From positions 1 to 6,528 of the forward strand of contig CANHMN010000101.1 of NCBI GenBank assembly GCA_947461645.1: DNA of 6,528 bases, in the 5' to 3' direction. Under the pieces are notes generated by a model. It did not search any database. It was not told the origin of the DNA and saw only the letters and a program-made list of their open reading frames with translations. The position numbers and the translations under genes are program-made. This DNA comes from Chitinophagaceae bacterium. Lineage in GTDB: Bacteria > Bacteroidota > Bacteroidia > Chitinophagales > Chitinophagaceae. Shown here piece by piece: positions 1 to 5,119 of this stretch. Numbering within the stretch: position 1 is the first letter of the stretch; each line of letters begins with the position of its first letter.

Positions 1-1
1 C

Positions 2-937
2 ATTCCCTATCTCACCGCCTTAAAAAATACCAATGCTTACCCCGAAGCGCAGCAGGTTATGAAAAGCGAAGTGGTTCAATCCGTTTTGAAATCTGCCAAA
101 AATGATGACCTACTCAACTACAAGAAAGTGGCCATTCATTTTTTGTATAACGAATTATCTCCGGCTCAACTTCATGCATATTACCAGGAAATCCAGCGTT
201 TATCCGACACCGTGAAAAGCGAAGGACAAAAGCAACTAGTGTTTGAGTTACAGGCAAAATACCAGTTTGAGCAGCAGGAAAAAAATGAAAAGATCTTGCT
301 TAAAGAAAATGAGATATTGCGTGAAAGTGAGGGTTACAAACGCAAACAGATTTATTTGATACTGATCATTGCTGCTTTTTTAATATCCACCATCGTATTG
401 ATTTATTTGAGGGTGCGTCAGCGTTCGCGATTACAGGCCAAAGAGCTTGATGTACAGAAAAAAGAAAATGAAATTCAAAAACAGGAAACGGAATGGGCCT
501 TACAGGAAAAGCTTTACCGCGACCAGTTACTGGAGCAGCAAAAAATAGTATTAACACAAAGCCTTGCCGATTCGGAGGAATTGAAACTAAAAATAAATCA
601 GATTGTAGCCGAGCAGCAACAGGAACGCAGGCAAGAATTGATGGAACAATTTGAAAAAGCGGTGGAGGACCGAACAGGATTAGATAAATTACTGGTACAA
701 TTTAACAGCATACACCCGGGTTTTGCATCGGAGCTTCTTCAAAATTATCCGAAACTTACTCAGGCTGATATGCAATTTTGCATACTCTACAGAATGAATT
801 TATCTACTAAAGAAATCTCCGCACTCTTGCATGTAGAGCCACGCAGCATATACGCGAAAAAATATCGCATTATGGAAAAGATGTCATTGGGTGGAGATGA
901 TGATTTTGATAAGATTATTTTTAAATCGAGGGTGTGA
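2..937 (+). CDS. Membrane-anchored LuxR-like HTH regulator (TPR/coiled-coil type), 5'-truncated by window edge
   Basis: The frame is open from the first bases to the TGA at 935-937, so the gene begins upstream; the ATG at 59 is internal, not a demonstrated start. Counting from base 2, residues 1 to about 115 are helical and charged, and in complete family members this part usually belongs to an N-terminal TPR array. A single transmembrane helix follows at about 116-137 (core IYLILIIAAFLISTIVLIYL), then a long Gln/Glu/Lys-rich coiled coil at about 139-220. A C-terminal helix-turn-helix lies at about 252-295, with the signature LTQADMQFCILYRMNLSTKE followed by ISALLHVEPRSIYAKKYRI. This architecture is common in Bacteroidota, where it is thought to link an envelope or periplasmic signal to transcription by a membrane-tethered LuxR-like domain. 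No receiver or kinase domain is visible. Its targets cannot be inferred. The family call is strong; the sensing role is inference. Confidence 0.85.
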   Translation: MPYLTALKNTNAYPEAQQVMKSEVVQSVLKSAKNDDLLNYKKVAIHFLYNELSPAQLHAYYQEIQRLSDTVKSEGQKQLVFELQAKYQFEQQEKNEKILLKENEILRESEGYKRKQIYLILIIAAFLISTIVLIYLRVRQRSRLQAKELDVQKKENEIQKQETEWALQEKLYRDQLLEQQKIVLTQSLADSEELKLKINQIVAEQQQERRQELMEQFEKAVEDRTGLDKLLVQFNSIHPGFASELLQNYPKLTQADMQFCILYRMNLSTKEISALLHVEPRSIYAKKYRIMEKMSLGGDDDFDKIIFKSRV

Positions 938-1009
938 GATCCGCTGTGATGGCTCAAAGGAAAAGGTTTTAAGAGGTTTAATGTTGTTTGAAAAAGTATA
1001 ATGCGTAAT

Positions 1010-1023
1010 GGGGGGGGGGGGGG
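1010..1023 (+). repeat. Homopolymeric G tract, 14 G
   Basis: Fourteen consecutive G residues lie 72 bases after the stop of the LuxR-like regulator and about 470 bases before the kinase gene. Tracts of this length slip readily in replication and in sequencing, so the printed length may be wrong or variable between cells. It lies in no credible reading frame, so slippage would not switch a protein on or off directly. On RNA it could stall polymerase or form G-rich structure, but that is inference. Confidence 0.95.
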
Positions 1024-1100
1024 TGATTGTCTTGAGGAGTTTGAGAGGTTTGATTTTGTCTAGAATTTTATTTTGCATTGTATTCTATCAAAGAGATTTT

Positions 1101-1330
1101 GGATGAAAACCAATAGGCATTAGTATCAACCTTTCCACATCCTCCCACAAGTTCGAACTCAGGCCCGTTAGGACTACGAGCAAAATCCTCAGCCTTTGGC
1201 TGAGGATTTTGTGTTTAAAGGGTTTAGAAAGTTAAGATGTTTAAGGTTGTTGTTGCCTCTGTTGGACTTTCAAGCAACTAGAAATTATAAGGTGATACCT
1301 GGGGGTGAAAATACCGGCAAGAGCAAAAAA
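1101..1330 (+). repeat. Dispersed repeat, copy 1
   Basis: This is the first of three direct copies. Order of parts: a conserved left block with the palindrome GTTCGAAC (1151-1158), 22 bases, the 14-bp hairpin (1181-1211), about four degenerate GTTTA-like units (1212-1250), CTCTGTTGG (1257-1265), and a tail that still matches copy 3 (gaaattat, then atacct). Bases 1111-1179 are identical to 3807-3875. A weak second stem can form between GTTG 1261-1264 and CAAC 1275-1278. The left edge is set where similarity to copy 3 fades (ggat at 1101); the right edge is approximate. No transposase gene or clear target duplication is visible. Confidence 0.85.
1181..1211. terminator. Perfect 14-bp hairpin in repeat copy 1, bidirectional terminator-like
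   Basis: CAAAATCCTCAGCC pairs perfectly with GGCTGAGGATTTTG around a TTT loop. The left arm is A-rich and the right arm T-rich, followed by TGTTT, so it has intrinsic-terminator geometry on both strands. It is the first strong hairpin after the LuxR-like gene, but about 240 bases away and inside a repeat, so termination may be incidental. Confidence 0.6.
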
Positions 1331-1494
1331 GAGAGAATAGCTTCCACCTCCTTCCATCAATTCGGTGGTAGTCTGTTTAGAGTTACAAAATTGTTTTAAA
1401 AACAACAGGTTATTGATAAATTAATTTTACTACTGCTGAGTTTTCTTCAGCCTGTGCATTTTACCCTATTGTATTTTTTCGTAACTTAGTACAA

Positions 1495-2127
1495 ATGAAT
1501 GTTAAGCATGAACTACAAACTATCATTTCAGGAACTAGCCATTATGCAGCAACGGATTCTATCCAAGCAGCAGCCCACTACCTTAGAGAAAGCAAAAAAA
1601 CAGGTAGAGATGCTCAAGAATCAGAGTTCTCAAAAGAACAGGAAGCAAAGAAGTTAATCGACTGGATAAATCAACAAAACCTTTGGTTTAAAGAACACGA
1701 TGAAAGCCGATTTTTTGCAAGAGGTGCTGAACAAAGAGTCTATCTTCATTCAGACGAGAGGTATGTATATAAATTAAACGATTCCATTTTTTACCAATAC
1801 TGGCTCGATTATTTTCACAGTCTACTCATTCACAATTATTTTTTTCCATCTACGGCATACGAACTAATCGGCTTCTACTTGGAGGGAGATATCCTTCATT
1901 CAGTAGTGAAACAGCCATTTATTGAAATCACTGAAACTACAGAAATTGATTTGGTGAAAGGATTTTTACAGGACAATGGTTTTTGTGTAAAGAAAAATAA
2001 CGATTATTTTAATCAAGAACTTGGTATTATTCTGGAAGACTTGCACGATGAAAATGTATTAACAAATAACAAGGTTCTATTTTTTATAGATACAGTATTT
2101 TATTTGCAAGAATCTTTTTTTAAATAA
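1495..2127 (+). CDS. Putative polyvalent protein kinase domain protein
   Basis: The 210-residue protein resembles the putative polyvalent protein kinases, a family described from phages and conjugative elements and common in Bacteroidota genomes. Residues 1-70 are a helical N-terminal region (WINQQNLWF at 57-65). GAEQRVYL (77-84) and VYKLNDSIFY (91-100) give the first strands, with K93 as the likely ATP-binding lysine. GFYLEGDILHSVVKQPFI (126-143) fits the hinge. LEDLHDENVL (180-189) is the catalytic loop, with D182 as candidate catalytic Asp and N187 as metal ligand; FFIDTVFYL (196-204) supplies D199 in the DFG-equivalent place. The core therefore looks intact for a compact atypical kinase; no substrate can be inferred. 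There is no signal peptide or membrane segment, so it should be cytoplasmic. The ATG is the only Met after the in-frame stop at 1417-1419. The gene is bracketed by repeat copies 1 and 2, with copy 2 starting about four bases after the stop. It looks AT-richer than its neighbours, which fits transfer. The family is recalled from sequence pattern, not searched. Confidence 0.75.
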   Translation: MNVKHELQTIISGTSHYAATDSIQAAAHYLRESKKTGRDAQESEFSKEQEAKKLIDWINQQNLWFKEHDESRFFARGAEQRVYLHSDERYVYKLNDSIFYQYWLDYFHSLLIHNYFFPSTAYELIGFYLEGDILHSVVKQPFIEITETTEIDLVKGFLQDNGFCVKKNNDYFNQELGIILEDLHDENVLTNNKVLFFIDTVFYLQESFFK

Positions 2128-2130
2128 ATC

Positions 2131-2310
2131 TCATAGCAATCAACCGCTCCACATCATCTCAAAAGTTCGAACACAGAACCGCAAGGACGACAAGCAAAAT
2201 CCTCAGCCAAAGGCTGAGGATTTTGTGTTTAAAAGTTTAGGAGTTTAAGGTTGTTGTAGTCTCTGTTGGTAATAAAATCAACAGGAGCGAAATCAGCAGT
2301 TGCGGATTTT
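2131..2310 (+). repeat. Dispersed repeat, copy 2 (diverged)
   Basis: This copy is more diverged than 1 and 3, but it aligns without gaps from ATCAACC (2139-2145) through the hairpin, with GTTCGAAC at 2165-2172 again 22 bases before the stem. It starts within about four bases of the kinase stop codon. It has one fewer GTTTA-like unit than the other copies (2226-2252). After CTCTGTTGG (2261-2269) it lacks roughly 40-50 bases present in copy 3, then rejoins at atcaacaggagcgaaatcag. A second stem forms between CTCTGTTG (2261-2268) and CAACAGGAG (2279-2287) with one bulged G. The right edge is approximate. Confidence 0.8.
2195..2225. terminator. Perfect 14-bp hairpin in repeat copy 2, bidirectional terminator between convergent genes
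   Basis: The stem arms are the same as in copy 1 (CAAAATCCTCAGCC / GGCTGAGGATTTTG), but the loop is AAA instead of TTT. It lies 68 bases after the kinase stop on the + strand and 150 bases beyond the T9SS gene's stop on the - strand. The A-rich and T-rich arms suit termination in both directions, and no other strong hairpin is seen between these convergent genes. Confidence 0.65.
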
Positions 2311-2374
2311 TTGCGTTAGGAAGTTTAGTATTTATATTCATTTAAGGTAACTGATTGCTCTTGCCTTATTAATC

Positions 2375-3640
2375 TTAATCTATCACCAATCTGAGTGTTT
2401 GCGTTTTACCTTGTTGCTGAATCAGAATGAAATATAAACCCTTCGCAAGTTGAGGCGTGTAAATTTCAGTATTTGCGTTTTTGATAATTCCTGTTAATAG
2501 TTTCTGTCCGCTGACATTCGTAACCTGATAGGTTGTATTCGCAGTAAAGCCAGGTATGTAAAGATTGAACTTTTGGTTGGCCGGATTTGGATAAACCTTA
2601 TTGTTATTGACTTCTGAGACGATTACAGTTGGAGGTGTATTGCCTCCGTATTTGAGGGCTGCATAATTATAGTTGTCACATACAATCTCTGATAAAAAGC
2701 TTCCTTGTGGAGTCTGACCCATTTGATAGGTATTATTGTTTGTATTGAAAATAAACAAATTGCGCTCAGTGTTTAAGGGATTATCATTGTTATAACCAAT
2801 AAGCAGCAAACTGCCTGATTGTTGATCGAATGCTGAAACATTACTCGAGCTTCCGGGCAGAAGATTAAGTGGTAATATTCCACGATTTGTTGTTTCCCCG
2901 TCGGTTGTTTTTATTTCCAATACACTAGCTTTTGAATAGTTTCCATTTGCATCCAATGCCTGAGTTACAGCATACAACTTGTTGTTGGTGTTATCATAAT
3001 TTAATGAACTGTAAGAATTGCCATCTGCCAGGGCCGGTAATGCCACTTTAGACCAAGAAAACGATGCATTCCTTACAGGAATTTTATACAAACATTGAGA
3101 AGTTCCATCATGACCGGCATAATACAATATCCCATTGTTAGAATCAAAGCCTGAAGCATCACAACGGTTATCCAGAGGGTTGGGTTCATTGTCATCAATA
3201 TTTCCCAATGTTGTAGTTACGCCTGCACTAGCGTCGTATGCTGTTATGATTAATGACCCGTTAATATCAGCTGTCACGTTATATATTATTCCGGTACTCA
3301 TGTCGATTTCCGAAGAATTCGAAAAAGCATTTACCGGAGCAAGGGTATTCAGGTTAGATTGATTTGTTTGTGTATTAAAGTTGAATACTCCATTAACAGC
3401 ATTGGAAATACCATAAACATAATAATTGCCATTATTGGGATTAAACAACGCGGTGTTGGTGGCCCATCCCAAAAGGTTTGTTGGGAATGACCTAACCGAA
3501 GTGGAGTCTGTAGCATTCCATTTTACAACTTCAACAACTCCGGATACTGAGCTGGCGTTCAAACCAATAAGATTAATCTGTGCAAGCAACGTGTTGCATA
3601 AAAACAAACCGACCATTAAGGCAAATGAACATCTTTTCAT
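2375..3640 (-). CDS. Secreted protein with predicted beta-propeller and T9SS type A sorting domain
   Basis: I start the protein at the ATG at 3640-3638, giving 421 residues, because it opens directly with a signal peptide (MKRCSFALMVGLFLCNTLLA, cleavage near A20/Q21). The longer frame from 3712 would put 24 unrelated residues before it. Residues 66 to about 330 hold six spaced motifs of the type D-x-x-(S/N)-G-x-(L/I)-Y: near 66 (FNPNNGNYYVYG), 112 (EIDMSTGIIY), 164 (GFDSNNGILYY), 213 (LNYDNTNNKLYAV), 270 (AFDQQSGSLLLIG) and 319 (IVCDNYNYAAL). The spacing of about 46-57 residues suggests a six-bladed propeller. Residues about 340-421 are the type A T9SS domain, opening with VYPNPA at 349 and ending KGLYFILIQQQGKTQTLRLV; this family is exported through the T9SS and the domain normally removed. 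The protein should therefore be surface-attached or released. No catalytic motif is visible, so binding or adhesion is only a guess. It converges on the kinase gene and diverges from the AraC gene. Confidence 0.85.
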   Translation of the reverse strand: MKRCSFALMVGLFLCNTLLAQINLIGLNASSVSGVVEVVKWNATDSTSVRSFPTNLLGWATNTALFNPNNGNYYVYGISNAVNGVFNFNTQTNQSNLNTLAPVNAFSNSSEIDMSTGIIYNVTADINGSLIITAYDASAGVTTTLGNIDDNEPNPLDNRCDASGFDSNNGILYYAGHDGTSQCLYKIPVRNASFSWSKVALPALADGNSYSSLNYDNTNNKLYAVTQALDANGNYSKASVLEIKTTDGETTNRGILPLNLLPGSSSNVSAFDQQSGSLLLIGYNNDNPLNTERNLFIFNTNNNTYQMGQTPQGSFLSEIVCDNYNYAALKYGGNTPPTVIVSEVNNNKVYPNPANQKFNLYIPGFTANTTYQVTNVSGQKLLTGIIKNANTEIYTPQLAKGLYFILIQQQGKTQTLRLVID

Positions 3641-3656
3641 ATACAAGGTTTTAGAT

Positions 3657-3684
3657 AAAACATTACGTGCAAAGTTTTGTTCAA
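3657..3684 (-). promoter_or_regulatory. Possible promoter of the T9SS gene
   Basis: Read on the - strand, TTG (3684-3682) is followed 16 bases later by TAATGTTT (3665-3658), a partial match to the Bacteroidota -7 element TAnnTTTG. Transcription would begin about 10 bases before the ATG at 3640, which supports that start over the one at 3712. The match is imperfect in an AT-rich region, so this is tentative. Confidence 0.3.
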
Positions 3685-3796
3685 AAATAAAAAGGTTTAT
3701 TTCTTTACTCATAACTTGTTAAACAGAATAGAGTTTTTTTGGGCTATCCCTTAAACACTTTAAATATGAATGGTGTGAAATAGAGCCTAAGAAAAT

Positions 3797-4036
3797 GGAT
3801 CAAATACAATAGGCATTAGTATCAACCTTTCCACATCCTCCCACAAGTTCGAACTCAGGCCCGTTAGGACTACGAACAAACTCCTCGGCCTTTGGCTGAG
3901 GAGTTTGCGTTTAAGAGTTTAGAAAGTTAAGATGTTTAAGGTTGTTGTAGTCTCTGTTGGGATTTAGCCCAACTGGAAATTATCAGACAATACCTATATT
4001 GATAACACCAACCGGGGCAGAATCAGAAAGCGGGAA
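3797..4036 (+). repeat. Dispersed repeat, copy 3
   Basis: This is the copy closest to copy 1: bases 3807-3875 equal 1111-1179, and 3917-3948 (GTTTA-like units) equal 1222-1253. It contains GTTCGAAC at 3847-3854, the 14-bp hairpin at 3877-3907, four GTTTA-like units (3908-3940) and CTCTGTTGG (3952-3960). Its second hairpin is the best of the three: GTTGGG (3956-3961) pairs with CCCAAC (3968-3973). The tail (about 3974-4036) resembles the tails of both copies 1 and 2 in different parts, which suggests it is the most complete copy. The edges are approximate. Confidence 0.85.
3877..3907. terminator. Hairpin in repeat copy 3 with compensatory change
   Basis: CAAACTCCTCGGCC pairs with GGCTGAGGAGTTTG around a TTT loop. 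Compared with copies 1 and 2, one A-T pair has become C-G on both arms together, and one A-T pair has become G.U (3887 with 3897). Pairing is thus retained despite mutation. It lies between divergent promoters, so it is not needed to end either neighbouring gene; it may insulate them from readthrough. Confidence 0.5.
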
Positions 4037-4055
4037 AATATCAAATAAGGCAATT

Positions 4056-4073
4056 AGATTTATTGTGAAATCT
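4056..4073. promoter_or_regulatory. Short perfect inverted repeat upstream of the AraC promoter
   Basis: AGATTT and AAATCT are separated by six bases (ATTGTG). The element lies 12 bases upstream of the proposed TTG at 4086, a position suited to an operator or activator site. Its size allows chance occurrence in AT-rich DNA, and no second copy is seen before the hydrolase gene. Regulatory meaning is inference. Confidence 0.25.
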
Positions 4074-4085
4074 GGGTGTGGGTTT

Positions 4086-4112
4086 TTGTAGACTTACTGT
4101 AGAGTATATTTG
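4086..4112 (+). promoter_or_regulatory. Candidate Bacteroidota-type promoter for the AraC gene
   Basis: TTG at 4086-4088 (within TTTTTG) is followed after 16 bases by TATATTTG at 4105-4112, an exact match to the Bacteroidota -7 consensus TAnnTTTG. The spacing is close to that reported for this sigma factor class. Transcription would start near 4118, leaving a leader of about 95 bases before the ATG at 4214. It may also serve the PDZ-hydrolase gene downstream. Confidence 0.5.
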
Positions 4113-4213
4113 TAGGAATAACCCAGTGGAATAAAGGCGTCAGATTAAAAATTATTTTTTCCTATTTCTTCAGGATCATTTAATGTTTTTCATGCAGGTA
4201 AAAAATCGATTTC

Positions 4214-5074
4214 ATGAATCAAATAATATACGCTGATTTAGAGAGGAATGCCATTCGAGTTTCCAACTTCAAAAAGTTAGAAACAGACTGTCCGTTTTCA
4301 GGCTTGGGAGTAAAGTATGTGGCTTCGGGGGAAGAGATTTATTTTGCCAATGATAAAAAATATACTGTTAAGAAGGGTGAATACATCATTGGAAATGAAT
4401 TTACAAAATCTATAGTTCAAATCAATCACAAAGAATCTGTAAAGGGTCTTTGCATAGATATTTCTTCTCAAATTATTTCAGAAGTAGCCGCATATAATGA
4501 TTTGAATGGCGACGAACTTAAAGAGTTCTTGCTTTCTGATCAGTTTTTTGTAAATCGCTATAATGTAAAAAATACCAGTTTGGGTTATACATTGCAGGAA
4601 ATTAATGATAAAATTAACTCGGGTCTTTTCATCATCAACGACCTTCAGCAAAAAGAATTATTCTACAGTCTTGCCGAATCCATTATAACCGACCAGCGAC
4701 TGGTTTTTGATCATTTGAGCAAATTGTCATTTAAGAAAAATGCTACCAATGAGGAAGTCTTCAGGGTATTGATTCATGCTAAATCATGTATCGATGAACA
4801 CATTACCGAAAATCTTTCCCTTGAGCAAATTTCTGCAAACGCAGGAATATCCAAATATCATTTTATCCGCGTCTTTAAACACACTTTTGGCATATCTCCT
4901 TATCAGTATCAAAAAAGAAAAAGACTAGAATTAGCTAAAATGGACCTGATTAGCGGAAAAGATATTTCTAACACAGCTTTCCTTTATGGATTCCCCGATC
5001 CGCAAACTTTTTCAAAAGCATTTAAGCAACTTTATGGCCTAACGCCCGGTTCCATAAGAAAAAGCAATTTTTGA
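4214..5074 (+). CDS. AraC-family transcriptional regulator
   Basis: The 286-residue protein has the usual AraC/XylS length and order. The N-terminal half is an effector-binding region with a cupin-like stretch (EEIYFANDKKYTVKKGEYII, 40-59), too diverged to name a ligand. The C-terminal domain carries two helix-turn-helix units: LSLEQISANAGISKYHFIRV (201-220), and ISNTAFLYGFPDPQTFSKAF (251-270) followed by KQLYGLTPGSIRKS. The GF-x-DPQTFSKAFK-x-x-YGLTP block is the family's hallmark second HTH; Pro262 sits where Ser or Asn is usual. There is no signal peptide or membrane segment, so it acts in the cytoplasm on DNA. The ATG at 4214 fits the N-terminal domain and lies downstream of a good promoter. 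The next gene begins 45 bases after its TGA in the same direction with no terminator between, so that hydrolase is the most likely target or co-transcribed partner (inference). Confidence 0.9.
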   Translation: MNQIIYADLERNAIRVSNFKKLETDCPFSGLGVKYVASGEEIYFANDKKYTVKKGEYIIGNEFTKSIVQINHKESVKGLCIDISSQIISEVAAYNDLNGDELKEFLLSDQFFVNRYNVKNTSLGYTLQEINDKINSGLFIINDLQQKELFYSLAESIITDQRLVFDHLSKLSFKKNATNEEVFRVLIHAKSCIDEHITENLSLEQISANAGISKYHFIRVFKHTFGISPYQYQKRKRLELAKMDLISGKDISNTAFLYGFPDPQTFSKAFKQLYGLTPGSIRKSNF

Positions 5075-5119
5075 CAAAAGAATCCTTGTATTAATATATT
5101 TCTTTGAGTCAAAAAAATT

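Larger units (their letters stand above)
938..1494. other. Gene-free stretch with G-run and repeat copy 1
   Basis: I see no credible gene here. The stretch holds GTTTA-like purine-rich units on both sides of a 14-G run (about 963-990 and 1036-1063), repeat copy 1 with its hairpin, and an AT-rich segment before the kinase gene. The only sizeable open frame (1196-1399, +) starts inside the repeat hairpin and has no protein-like character, so I do not call it. No TAnnTTTG promoter with a correctly spaced TTG is visible upstream of the kinase start. TAACTTAG at 1482-1489 is one mismatch from the -7 consensus but lacks a partner at the right distance. Confidence 0.7.
3641..4213. other. Divergent intergenic region with repeat copy 3 and promoters
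   Basis: No gene is supported here. From left to right it holds a possible promoter for the T9SS gene, an AT-rich spacer, repeat copy 3, a short perfect inverted repeat, a good TTG / TAnnTTTG pair, and a leader of about 95 bases before the AraC start. Short open frames overlapping 3426-3722 on the + strand are shadows of the T9SS gene. Confidence 0.7.

Noticed and set aside
884..1078. 64-codon - strand open frame spanning the G tract
   Set aside because: It runs antisense over the end of the LuxR-like gene and through the homopolymer, with low-complexity content (Pro run from the C tract) and no start context.
1064..1117. Short frame reading EFYFALYSIKEILDENQ, faintly like the start of a GIY-YIG nuclease
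   Set aside because: It has only about 17 codons between stops, lacks the GIY and YIG motifs themselves, and the similarity is too weak to support a pseudogene call. GIY-YIG remnants next to such hairpins are still worth a search.
1141..1180. tRNA gene suggested by GTTCGAAC
   Set aside because: Bases on either side do not form a 5-bp T-stem, and no anticodon arm, D arm or acceptor stem can be assembled around it.
1196..1399. 67-codon + strand open frame starting inside repeat copy 1
   Set aside because: It starts in the hairpin, overlaps the repeat, is not kept open at comparable length in copies 2 and 3, and the product has no recognisable protein features.
3135..3722. Two + strand open frames (75 and 98 codons) over the T9SS gene
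   Set aside because: They are antisense shadows of a gene whose signal peptide, repeats and sorting domain are clear on the other strand.
1101..4036. Repeats as integron attC sites
   Set aside because: No consistent pair of RYYYAAC and GTTRRRY core sites flanks the hairpin in the three copies (only copy 1 has GTTGGAC by chance), the stems are nearly perfect without attC-type extrahelical bases, and the bracketed genes lie in opposite directions. No integrase is present.
5070..5106. Separate promoter for the hydrolase gene (TTTG at 5070-5073 and TTTCTTTG at 5099-5106)
   Set aside because: The -7 element has T in place of the conserved A, and the spacing of 25 bases is too long for the Bacteroidota promoter type.
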